DNA from: Sipunculus nudus
Taxonomy: Eukaryota; Annelida; Sipuncula; Golfingiida; Sipunculidae
Direction of reading: 5' to 3'
NCBI GenBank assembly: GCA_026874595.1
Contig: CM049311.1
Span: 19,274,676-19,338,675 of the forward strand
DNA: 64,000 bases
The notes beneath the pieces were generated by a model that did no database searches, was not told the DNA's origin, and saw nothing but the letters and a program-made list of their open reading frames with translations. This document shows, in pieces, positions 1-10,170 of the stretch (its first letter is position 1; the number at the start of each line of letters is the position of its first letter). Position numbers and translations under genes: made by a program.

Positions 1-366
1 GTAGCTGCTTTGTGCAATAGGGGTCTGGGATCATTGATAAATAACACTATCACTACATGTCGGACATTGGGATTACGAGCAGAGTGACCATATGTGAACA
101 CCTCGAATGTCGCGCGCACGCAATGAAAGTTTTCAATATGGTTGTTCAGCAATGCTCTTCAATCTGTCAATTTTATGGAACTATTTATTTTTGCAACTGT
201 TGTTGCGCTGTAGGTCATTAGCGGCTTCGCCACTGTAACCGCCTCAATGTTTCTGTTATCATTACATCATCGTTTAAGAACGTTCCCTTTGAGGTCAGAC
301 CCCCGTCGTATAAAGGAGATTAAATACGCTACACCTTAAGTCAGACCCCTTCACATGAGGCACATG

Positions 367-368
<2 letters not shown>
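1..368. other. No recognised feature
   Basis: Mixed-composition sequence. I see no sustained open frame and no convincing exon on either strand. It could hold a 3' exon of the minus-strand micro-exon gene further right, but nothing here identifies one. Confidence 0.4.

Positions 369-433
<65 letters not shown>
369..433. repeat. (AT)n(GT)n compound microsatellite
   Basis: About 18 AT units run directly into about 14 GT units. Short open frames over it are repeat artefacts. Confidence 0.95.
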
Positions 434-434
<1 letters not shown>

Positions 435-1534
435 ATATTGTAAATTGAATGACAGAATGACTATAATTGTGTGATTTCCAGAATATAGGAGGGCGCATCA
501 TTAAACAGTTTCCTGAAAATTATCCTGGCCACTAACTTTTGAAAACAAAAAGAGAAACAAACGAAACAAAGAAAATCAGCCCATGCCAATTAATGCCAGT
601 AATTCAGTTTAACCTTTGGGTCTAATTCCGGGCGAAATCACACTTTTCATAATCAATGTACATCCGTCATGGGATTCACCATGATCCCTAACACATATTA
701 CAACTGATCACAACATATCAGCCAACACAAAAGTTAAAACACAAAAACCAGATACATTTTCATTGTTCGATCAATTTTCAATGTGTGTGTGTTTATCTGC
801 TCGCTGCAAACCATTGATATAGATACTTTTCAACAATACGACCATTAAATTTCAATTTTCGGTAATGTGTTATGAGTAATTTGTATCATTATAAGCAGGA
901 GAAATATTTAAGGTTAGGACTATCAGTATGAGACTGCTGCAAACGTTTTATAATGTATCTAAGATATGTTGTGGATCGGTTATTAATGAGTCGTGTGGTA
1001 CTTGAAGGTTGTGTGTATGTCTTAGGCGTTTAAGTGAACGCCAAATGTGTTTTGTAAGCTGCTTATTAGGCACATTTACTTTATTTTAATCTACATTCTC
1101 CTCATTTTTGTACCTAAAAGAAAAAGGAAAATGACGTACTCCCAAAGAGAAAGAACTATTTTTGCTTGAAATGTCGCCAAAAATAAGGGTTTTTTTTTCT
1201 TATTTAAGTATTTTTGAATAGAAACAGCGTATGTCACACGACAAGCTTATCAATCATGGATCGTCAGTCACTTACAAGACAATGGAAAATCTAACAGGTG
1301 CATTCAACATTTCATTTCAGGCATTTTTACAACCAATGATCGCCACTCACTTTTGGAAAAGAGTTGATTGCTTCTATGTCTTAATTGAAAGATAAATTCA
1401 TGATTAAAAGTTAAAATAAAAAAGAAACATTGTTTAATTACTTACAGTCAAGAGGATTTATTTATACACTAAGTTGAAATGGCATTTGTAATGGCATTAA
1501 AGACTTTCTGTATCAGGAGAAAAGATAGTATATA

Positions 1535-1537
<3 letters not shown>
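434..1537. other. AT-rich intergenic or intronic DNA
   Basis: No open frame of note. Two strong minus-strand splice-donor matches occur near 1270 and 1440. The first could end a 15-nt exon (1276-1290), discussed as a finding. Otherwise nothing is recognised. Confidence 0.4.

Positions 1538-1581
<44 letters not shown>
1538..1581. repeat. (AT)n microsatellite
   Basis: About 22 uninterrupted AT units. Confidence 0.95.
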
Positions 1582-1584
<3 letters not shown>

Positions 1585-1739
1585 TATTTGCCTACTCTGT
1601 GCCCTCGAAAAAAGGCCAATGATATATAAAAAATATCTAAGCGACCTGCAAACTAAAGACAAAATAATGCGGAGGAATCACCAAACGCTGTGAGGAAATG
1701 AAGCGAAGAAAAACAAAGCCAATAAAGATAATAAAGGTA

Positions 1740-2720
1740 TTATATGAAAGTGTCAATAAATAGTCTGCTTTCATATATGCAATAATACATACAAAGATCC
1801 TCAGTGGATAATTTATGTGCTGCAGTTATCAGATTTTGTGAGAGAAAAGAAATTTGCATGGCGAAAAACTTGCTATGAAAGATTGGTAGCCCTGAAATAC
1901 TTGGAGAGCAACCAAGCATGGTGAACTTAAACTCACAATAGCAAGAGAAGTTGATGCAGCGGATATTGTATCTGCTTTTCAAAAACTGGACAACAAACAT
2001 GTCAGGTTTGCACTTGAACAAATTGAACATTAATCAGTCTTCGACATGATAAATAAATTAGACAAGAGACTTATTTTGGTAGAAGTGAGATCATAGCAAA
2101 CGTCTGATTCAGTTGCGGCCCTTCGCGCAAATGTGCAGCAAGAACTAAAAGAAGTTGAAAGTTGCGGGGCCGCTAGTCACAAGCAGAAGGAGGTAGGCTC
2201 GGGCCAGTCTCCTCATGATACTAACAAGGACTCTTCACCTAGGACACTAATGGCATGGTTAAAGGAGACCATATTCCAAGCCACAGGCTTACAAATACGA
2301 AAAAAATCTCTGATGAAAATAAAGCAAACTGTCTGCCTGAAACTGACCTAGGTGCGCATCGCGCTAAAAAGGACGATGGTTTCAGTTTCAGGAACACGAG
2401 AAAAGACGACAGCTCAGACGAAACAAGCCTATGGTGATTGGTAAGAAGGATCATGACACGATAAAAAGTGGTCCAAGAACTGTCAATCTCTGTGTGAATG
2501 GAGTAAGTAATGATGTGGATGACAGTGAACTGAAGGAATATATTCTTAACGAAGGACTAAATGTGCTGGGTATTGAAAAGTATCACATGATGATTCATTT
2601 ATGAAACCGTAAAAGAGAATTAAGTAAGTGTTAATAATCTGGATAGTGTGATAGATGAGGCATTTGGCCGACTAGGATCGGGTGCAAAATTTGGTTATGA
2701 GGATAGAGTACCCGAATAAG
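1740..2720 (+). pseudogene. Non-LTR retrotransposon ORF1 remnant
   Basis: Translating across frames gives a consistent but broken ORF1-like protein. Near 1800-1860 it reads SVDNLCAAVIRFCERKEI. A charged, coiled-coil-like stretch (INKLDKRL, then SVAALRANVQQELKEVES) spans 2040-2160. A hydrophilic linker follows to about 2440. A small conserved-looking domain begins near 2470 (RTVNLCVNGVSNDVDDSELK). Several stops and frame changes interrupt it. ORF1 proteins of this kind chaperone the retrotransposon RNA. It lies immediately upstream of an endonuclease-RT remnant on the same strand, the normal order. The family assignment of the last domain is inferred from its position. Confidence 0.6.
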
Positions 2721-2789
2721 AAATTGGCTAATGAAAACCCCCATTGATTTTATTGCTTTGCTGTCAAACAGTCCAATCTGAAAAACTTG

Positions 2790-5700
2790 AAAATGATATC
2801 ATATAACCCAACTGGTATAGTAAATGATACGAAAAGGTATAATATCAAAACACTTATCGATACCCACAGGAGACATGGTTGATTAAGGAATGATTATTAT
2901 ATTTTTACAGCCCAAACAGGTATTGATAGCTCTAGAGATATACTTTATGGTCGACCATAAAGAGGGGTGGCCATACTGGGGGACCATCTGCCTATGTCCA
3001 GCCACTAAATCTGGCGTCAAATCGCTGATGCGCAGTATCTCTCAGACTGTCAGATGATTCTAGTGTTAAGTGAATCTATATATACTTGCTATGTGATAAT
3101 CGTTCACAGACTGTTGTTGATGAGGAATTTATTGAAACCTTAAGTAAGATACAGCAAGCACTCCATATTTATAATGCGAATCCTGTTATTATTGCCAGTG
3201 ACTGTAATGTGGACTTATGCAGGCATAACAATCATACAAGGTACTTAAACAACTTATGTTCTAATAACAGTCTATATTTTGCTTGGAATAGCCAGCAGGC
3301 TCTGCCTGATCATACCCACAGGAACTGTGAAGGAGAGAGAATTTCCACTCTTGATCCCTCCATTTGCTCAGACGATATTTACCGAACAATTTTTCGAGTA
3401 GGAATTATAGATGACCCATTGATTGCCTCCAGTCACAATCCAGTGCTATTGAAATCTGATATTAAGGTAGATGAATATTTCAGAAATAATTGTTATATGC
3501 CCCCACAACGGGATAAGGTAGACTGGTTTAATGCCTCTTAGGGTGCGATTTTGGGAAACAAAAACACACTCGATATAAATTTAAAAAAAATTATATTTCT
3601 AGTGATATTTTTAAATTGTTCCAACAATACCTGTTGACCAATGACACACAAAAAGCATCTAGATAAGCTAAATGCAGACATTGGTCATAGTTGTGTAGAT
3701 GCAAGTGGCATATACCGAAAAAGAACAAGCTCTAAAAGAAAACGAATACCATATTGACCAGAGCAGTTTAATCTAGTTAAGTGCAGTCCTTGCTCTGGCA
3801 TTGGCTATGGGTACAGAATGGTCGCCCAAATAGGGGCATGTGGATGCTATTAGATGTAGGACCCGTGCAGGATATCACGGAATAGTGAGAAACTGCCAAA
3901 GGCATGAGACTAACTTTCGTAAACAACGTATGATAGAAATTATAAATAATAGTCGTGACAAATACTTACGGAGCAAAATAAAAAAGATAGGGTCAGGTGG
4001 GGCTTTACAGACCAGGACTGTCGAATACTAATTTAATAAAAGGGATAATTACTTTGTTGGAAACAATACAGACACTTATATAATAGGTTCTCAGATAATC
4101 CAGATGAACTTGATAATATTGTTGATCAGGCAATCAAAAACCAATCAAAGGATACTCTTAACATTAGTGTGTTCGACGTTAGAATGGCTGTACATAATTT
4201 AAGAATGGGAAAATCTGATGGAAGATCTGTTCTACAATCCGATCATATCCGTAGAGGAACGCGCCCTTTGTATGTATTTATGTCAATTTTATTTCATTTT
4301 ATGATATAACAAGGACATGTCCAAGCTAATATGAAAACTTCCGTAATTATTCCTTTACCAAAAGACCCAAGAGGTGACCTAACCTGTAGTGATAATTTTG
4401 GGGTATTTCATTGATGAGTTGTTTAAGTAAATTACTTGATAGTGTTATTATTAAAAAAACTTTGCACTTTTCCACTGCAATATGCATTTAAGAAAGGGCA
4501 TTTGACTTACATTTGCTGTTACGGGATGACATTAAAGCAGACCGAACTGTCTCGCTAGTGAAGCATGCTTTTCTAGCGAAGCGGTTGGAAAGCCGGGCAT
4601 GTTCGCCACCGACTTGGGTTCGAATCCCGGATCGGCCTAAAAAATTTTTCCCTGAGCAATTTGTCTGCGTAACAGTGCACAGTAGTCCTGAAGGTGATTA
4701 TTTTATAGTTGTCTTGTTGATGCGTCGCGCGCATTTGACAGAATTAATATTCCATTTGTTCCATTTACCAGTGAAACGCAATGTTTTGCCTAATGTCATC
4801 AGAATACTAGCGCAGATCCACAAGAGACCGGTTATTAAGACAAAATGGAACGATGTTAAATCCGAACAGAATTTTAGTTCATAACGGTGTACGCCAGGGG
4901 GAAGGGGTGTTTTCCGTTTAATATTTATACGGACGAGCCTTTAAAACGTCTCAAAAATAAGGGTAAATTGTGTTATATTGGAAATATTTTACTGGTGCCG
5001 TGTGCTCCGCGGATGATCTGATGCTTTTAGGTCCCACGCGGAGTGGGCTTCACCAGTGGTTAAAGAATGTGAAAGCTTTGACGAATAATTTGACATGTTA
5101 TATAATCCAAAAGGAACCAAATTGTGTTATTTTTCTAACGGGGTGCATCCAGCTAGACCAGCTTAGGTTGATTTAGGTGGTGTTCTCTAGAACTGCATGA
5201 ATCTATACAGTATTTGGAGAATACAATATCTTGGAACTTGTCAGATAACAATGACGTCTTCGGTAAAAGAGTCAAATTTATTGCAAGCTTCAACACCTGG
5301 ATGAAGATTTCGGGTGTCTTTCTAGCAAGGTTAAAAAAACAGGCTATTTCACTCTTACTATAGTTTCTTTTGCGGTTGCCAAGCCTGAATGTTAAAGCAC
5401 AAGTTAATTGTTCAATTGAGTACATCATTTAATCAGGCTTTGCATCACCCATGGCAATTACCATATAACCCGCACAAGAATATTGCACATGGATAAGCGG
5501 GCTCTCAGGCTCCGTAAATATAATCAGCTAACGCTTTGTTAACTTATTCCTGACCATGCAGAATGTTGCAAAAAGAGCGCATTAAACAGCAATTGGTTTT
5601 CTAGGAGACAATTTACGATAACTGGAAAGTCAGATGCGCGACAATGGTATAAAACGCGACAAAAGAAATATTAAGATCCTAAATAGACATCTAATGATGG

Positions 5701-5840
5701 GAACAACATCAATAAATACAGATTTACTTTCAGACCTGATTGAATGCAATAATGGAATATGTACCTCATATTTGACCCACGGTGAGGTTAAAATGAATAT
5801 TGATTTATTATCTACTGATTTTGTAATCAGTATAGACTGA
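2790..5840 (+). pseudogene. Non-LTR retrotransposon ORF2 remnant (APE endonuclease + RT)
   Basis: Decayed ORF2. The endonuclease starts near 2790 (MISYNPTGIVNDTKRYN). It keeps the catalytic-glutamate motif QETW (2867-2878), an NVDL motif (3203-3214, with the usual GDFN changed to SDCN) and the terminal histidine in SSHNP (3428-3439). A 151-codon open frame (3086-3541) covers the endonuclease C-terminus. The RT shows SVIIPLPKDPRGDLTCSDNF (about 4335-4395), motif A DASRAFDR (4719-4742), NGVRQG (4883-4900) and the active-site box as CSADDL (5003-5020), where Tyr of YADD is Ser. The C-terminal tail ends at 5840 (DFVISID). Many stops and frameshifts and a SINE insertion make it non-functional. It resembles Jockey/CR1-group elements; the exact clade is not decided. 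Confidence 0.85.
4545..4700 (+). repeat. tRNA-derived SINE inserted in the RT
   Basis: A box-A-like stretch (TAGCGAAGCGGTTGG, 4574-4588) and a canonical B box (GGTTCGAATCC, 4617-4627) lie about 43 nt apart, as in a Pol III tRNA promoter. The surrounding RT reading (LLLRDDIKAD before, YSCLVDASRAFDR after) is split exactly here, so this is an insertion. Ends are approximate; no clean target-site duplication is visible. Confidence 0.65.
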
Positions 5841-5936
5841 ACCTCCTACCCTATCCTCTTGTTTATTTTCTTTCATTTCATATTTCCATTCATTTCATAT
5901 TATACGGTACCTCACTATACGAATCAAGATATATTT

Positions 5937-5979
<43 letters not shown>

Positions 5980-6116
5980 AATGCGTACATGTCTAACCCT
6001 TAGTGATATTGAAACTGCTGTATTGTCAAGGTATAAATGTACTCTTATTTCGCATTTGAAGAATTGAAGAAATACTCCTTAGAAAAATATATTAAATAAA
6101 ATAAGTACTAACTTAC
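5841..6116. other. Retroelement 3' flank and (AT)n microsatellite
   Basis: A T/C-rich 3' untranslated-like tract to about 5935 is followed by an AT microsatellite (5939-5977), then non-coding AT-rich DNA. The microsatellite may be the tail of the retroelement. Confidence 0.45.
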
Positions 6117-6146
6117 CGTTTGGCGGGTCTCCACTTGCAAAGCCAA
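6117..6146 (-). CDS. Micro-exon gene, 30-nt exon c
   Basis: The acceptor is AAAATTTTCTTGTAG and the donor ACG|GTAAGTTAG. Phase 1 reading is GFASGDPPN. It has the same length and TT start as exons a and b, though its sequence is much diverged. Confidence 0.5.
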
Positions 6147-7011
6147 CTACAAGAAAATTTTCAGGTTTTAAAATACATATGGCATTCTTGATTCTTACTA
6201 TTATAATTGAATAGTTATGCATGCACCTGTAAAATGACGTAGAAGATCAAACCTTGTTTTTTTTTTTTGTTTTTAAATTTATATATTATAACATAATATA
6301 TTCGATATATCAAGAGAAATGTACTTTCTATATTTAATATACGAAACATATGTGCGGGAATATGGTTCACATGTGCTAAAATTGCACTTATAAAATTAGG
6401 TTAATTTTACCGTAGGTAAATATTATTGTACACCTCGGTTTTTTAAATACAAAGAATTTAGACAATATTTTAATTAGGCATATTTATAGTCATAAGATGA
6501 TATTGAATTAAGAACAATTGAAATGTTACATCAAACGAGTTTATCAGTAACACTGTTGCTTATTTTTTTACAATATGTTATCCATGTATTTTACATGGAT
6601 TTGTTGTAACTTAAATGCTGTAAAATTTCAAATACATATGTATGAATAATAAAATGAAACTATTATTATGACATATTACATGTAATTATGATTATTATCT
6701 CCTTTTATTCTAAATAGATTTTGTATCTATTCTATTTATCAGGAAAGTCAGGGAAAACACTTACCTTTCTGCATTGCATACTAATACAAAACCATTATAT
6801 ATTGCAGAAATATATCGGGAGTTACCTTATTACATGTTTTATGTATTCGCTTGATTGAAGGTTATTTCTGTTTATATTTTGTAATCAATAAATATGTATT
6901 GTTGAAAACTATATTATTGTTATTGTTTATTTATTATTCAGTTATAATTTAGTAATTATTATTTTTTACGTAACTGTATTGTGTATTATGGCTCTCTCTT
7001 TCTCTCTCGCT

Positions 7012-7074
<63 letters not shown>

Positions 7075-9534
7075 TATATTGGCATCTGGTCTCCATTTCC
7101 AGAATAAATATACATTTAATGGCAGGCTCAAACGCTGGCGGATACGAAAACATCTAATATACATCTAATCTTATCAAATATAACTTCAAAGGATTTCTCG
7201 TATACAAACAACGGACGAAATATACTTACAGATAAAACATAAGCATAAAGTATAATGCCAAGAAATATATGGTTAATGTAATGAAGAGTATTTCCTAACA
7301 AAATGGATGGTATGTATCAATGTTAACTTTATAGTTACGCCATCCATTACGCGATTGTGTAGTTGTTGTGGAACAGATACATTATTTGCAGCCAATTATA
7401 AATTTTATGTCGCAGCGAATTCGTAGATCTAAGATCTAGTTGAAATTAAATCAGCTTAATAAAATGTAAATTCTGTTTTCTATCAGTTTATCAATGAAAA
7501 TATTTTTTTCATGCATTATTTTCATTCTATGAATTACTTTATTTCTCAAGATTCAGAACTGTTATTTTATAGTAAAGACAATGATTATTATATCAATCAG
7601 TTAAATTGTCATTTGATGACAGCTACTGTTTTGATATACTTTATATTCACTTTTTTATTTGGAGATTAAATAAAATAAATCAATTAATTAGAATTTATTA
7701 AAATTGAAACTTACCCATTGCCTCAAATCCACGTGACCAGACAACTGCAAACAAAAACAGCATAAATCTATTTATTGTAATGAATAAGTGTGTCACACTG
7801 GATAATTATTATTATAAATGAATGAGAGTGAGGGCACCTGATACATGACAAAGAGGATTTAACCTTACGTATTTGTTTATAAATATCTGGTCTTCGTGAG
7901 TGTATAATATTTTTCGAACGTCATGTATGAGATGTTTAAGCATGAATGAGATTAAATGAGAATAAATTAATTGATTAGAATTTACTAAAATCACTTGAAA
8001 CTTACTCTCTGCCTCGAATCCATGTGCACAGACAACTGCAAAACAAAAACAGCATTAACTTAATAATTGTCATGGATTAGTGTGGCACACTGGATAATTG
8101 TTGTTATTACTGAGTGAGAGTGAGGGCACCTGCCACATGACAAAGAAGATTTAACTTTACATATTTGTTTATAAATATCTGGTCTTCATGCATGTATTTT
8201 TTTATTTGGAACGCCATGTATGAGGTGTTTCAGCACAGATATATCCAAAAGAAATTAAACTTATCTTCATTGTTAACTTGTCAAAACTATTTGCAGGAAT
8301 AAGGTTTAAATCTGCTAAAATTACAGCTGCATTTTCAGGACAATCTTAACTTATGTTATTATTGTACCCCTCGACTCTTTTTTTTTATCATAACTTGGAT
8401 TAATAAATAAACAGACATCCATGAATACAAAGAATACAAAATACTAAAGGGACAAATGGGAACTTATAGGCTTACAAAGGCATACACTTAACCAATCGGT
8501 TAGTAATACAGATAAATATGATCTTATCAGAGATAATTACAAATAATTCAAATTAAATCGAAAAACTTTTTACAACATACAGATTATCCATACGCATTGT
8601 GCCATTGCTAAGGAATATTTCATTATATGTATAGGAAATTAGTTTCTCATAAAACGGATGCATGTACATCAATGCTTAATTTTGAATTTAGTCATTCACA
8701 AGGGACTGTGTTTTTGTTATGGAAAGGATACATTATTCGGAGGTAAGGATAATGACATGAGATTAAAATAAAATTATTTAAATGTAATTACAATTAGGCT
8801 TACAATTACGAACAATTAGTTAGGCATATACATCATTTAAAACATTCAAATATAAATGGTATTATTAAATGAATCACAGAATGAATGTAAACTTTCTGAT
8901 TTCCAAAATGTCTGGAAGCCGCATAAGTCAATAAATTTTTGAAGATCTACTAAGCCATTAGCTTTAAATGGTGGGGAACAAACGGATTAGAGAAGATCGA
9001 CTGATGCCAATCAATGCCAATAACTCATTTCTCATTCAATCATTTAAAGCGAAATCCTAATTTCCAAAATTAAGGGAATTATCACGACGAGGAACACAAC
9101 GAACACATTTATCATAGCTTCTCACCCGACAAACACCAGTTACAACATAAAACCTAAAACATAATAATTATTTGAAGAATTCAAAAATAATCAACTTACA
9201 CTGATTATACACACCTGAAGTACAAAGAAACAGTGTTGAACGGTTATTTATGTATTTACAGTCACTGTCTAAAAATGATAATTGCACCCGATTTGCATGT
9301 AGTTGTAACAGTTTAATTTTGATACATTGAGTTGACGCTGCATATTATAGTTCAGTAAATTAATGTCTTGTGATGAGAAGTTTTCAGAATGTATTAAAGC
9401 TGATTTAGATATGTCAATAATATTTGCTCGTCTCGACTCACTTTCATATTTTACTCATGTTGAAAAGAATGTTATTTAAACAACATACCTGACGTCTGTA
9501 AATGCCACACGACAAGAAGACCTAGTAAGTTCAT
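6117..9534 (-). CDS. Candidate micro-exon gene for a small secreted protein (partial)
   Basis: Not a recognised family. Minus-strand exon signals define, 5' to 3': exon 1 (9534-9489, 46 nt, ATG plus hydrophobic leader MNLLGLLVVWHLQTS); a 15-nt exon (9214-9200); two 30-nt exons (8035-8006 and 7744-7715); an optional pair of 65 nt (7294-7230) and 16 nt (6780-6765); and a 30-nt exon (6146-6117). The core exons are multiples of three and join in phase 1. The optional pair adds 81 nt, so the frame is kept with or without it. All junctions read open for 50 or 77 codons. Donors are GTAAGT-like except exon 1 (GTATGT). The last exon is not found: either it lies beyond the retroelement at 1740-5840 or outside the window. 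Symmetric micro-exons with a leader exon recall the micro-exon genes of schistosomes; homology is not implied. Transcript support is absent, so chance alignment of splice motifs remains possible. Confidence 0.5.
6147..7012. other. Probable intronic AT-rich DNA
   Basis: Between exon c and the preceding candidate exons; holds only the 16-nt candidate exon (6765-6780). Confidence 0.35.
6765..6780 (-). CDS. Micro-exon gene, optional 16-nt exon
   Basis: It has a strong donor (AAAG|GTAAGTG) and an acceptor GGTTTTGTATTAG. After the 65-nt exon it encodes YAMQK and returns the frame to phase 1. Confidence 0.3.
7013..7072. repeat. (AC)n(AT)n compound microsatellite
   Basis: About 10 AC units followed by about 19 AT units, preceded by a short TC-rich tract. 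Confidence 0.95.
7230..7294 (-). CDS. Micro-exon gene, optional 65-nt exon
   Basis: It has a strong donor (TCT|GTAAGTAT) and a moderate acceptor (CCATTTTGTTAG). Following exon b it is open throughout and strongly hydrophobic (HIFLGIILYAYVLS), like a membrane segment. It leaves phase 0, so it needs the 16-nt exon to restore phase. Confidence 0.3.
7715..7744 (-). CDS. Micro-exon gene, 30-nt exon b
   Basis: The acceptor is GTTTTTGTTTGCAG and the donor TGG|GTAAGTTT. In phase 1 it encodes VWSRGFEAM. Length, phase and the GFEA core match exon a, while the first residues differ. Confidence 0.55.
8006..8035 (-). CDS. Micro-exon gene, 30-nt exon a
   Basis: The acceptor is GTTTTTGTTTTGCAG and the donor AGA|GTAAGTTT. 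In phase 1 it encodes VCAHGFEAE. It is a near copy of exon b 291 nt away, and the flanking introns are duplicated with it. Confidence 0.55.
8246..9199. other. Probable intron of the micro-exon gene
   Basis: AT-rich, with no open frame and no further strong acceptor-donor pair. Confidence 0.4.
9200..9214 (-). CDS. Micro-exon gene, 15-nt exon
   Basis: The acceptor has a pyrimidine-rich tract (TTTCTTTGTACTTCAG) and the donor is AGT|GTAAGT. The 15 nt sit in phase 1, encoding the tail of a Gly codon then VYNQ. Confidence 0.45.
9489..9534 (-). CDS. Micro-exon gene, exon 1 (signal peptide)
   Basis: The ATG at 9534 is followed by 15 codons and one extra base, ending at a CAG|GTATGT donor. The peptide has a hydrophobic core LLGLLVVW, typical of a short secretory leader. 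The ATG is the first in the inferred transcript, about 45 nt downstream of a plausible start site. Confidence 0.5.
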
Positions 9535-9601
9535 CGTTCCTGGTTCTCCGAACATTTACAAGGACAAAGGTATAGGACTACCTAACAGGCACTTAAATGG
9601 T

Positions 9602-9620
9602 CCATATTATATTTGCATAC
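9602..9620 (-). promoter_or_regulatory. TATA-like box with overlapping octamer
   Basis: On the minus strand an octamer ATGCAAAT (9618-9611) overlaps AAATATAAT (9614-9606), about 75 nt upstream of the exon 1 ATG. That spacing allows a start site near 9580 and a 5' UTR of about 45 nt. Inferred from sequence only; AT-rich DNA gives such matches by chance. Confidence 0.3.
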
Positions 9621-10080
9621 CAAATTCACAATAACAACTGATCGTATCGTACTTGATGTTTTGAAACATAAGACGTGGCATTGGGTAGTGTTACTCGTAT
9701 AGATACTTATCTGTTGTTAAGATAAAGGGTTGTGGCAGGTGGTGAAAGAATGTGATTTAGGGTCACGAATTGCGACCAAACCATTTGGTTAAGATACCAA
9801 TCAATACTGGACGTATATGTCTTTTTGCTATAAACCATTTTCTACTTCCTGTTCACACAATGATTAAGGCCGTAAATTTAAAATACTTCTTGCTGGCATG
9901 GTAATTTGGATCTGATAGAAATAATGGTGCGTTGCAGATCCATTACTTATTAGTAAATGAGCAAATGATATCATCATTCTGTTTCCATATTGCATATATC
10001 TCTCCCTATCGCATATTAAAACATAATGTTGACAATTAGTAGTTAGTACTTTGCTTGTTAGTTCTGTGACTCACGTTTTA
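9621..10080. other. Upstream flank of the micro-exon gene
   Basis: No coding potential seen. Contains no recognised repeat. Confidence 0.4.

Positions 10081-10082
<2 letters not shown>

Positions 10083-10138
<56 letters not shown>
10083..10138. repeat. (AT)n microsatellite
   Basis: About 28 uninterrupted AT units, followed to 10168 by imperfect TA-rich sequence. Confidence 0.95.
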
Positions 10139-10142
<4 letters not shown>

Positions 10143-10170
10143 TATATATATATCATATATATATACATAT

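Larger units (their letters stand above)
7665..8245. repeat. 291-bp tandem duplication carrying a micro-exon
   Basis: Two direct copies, about 7665-7950 and 7951-8245, are alignable over their length (shared GAGTGAGGGCACCTG and AAATATCTGGTCTTC). Each contains one 30-nt exon with its splice sites. The copies have diverged noticeably, so the duplication is not recent. Confidence 0.85.
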
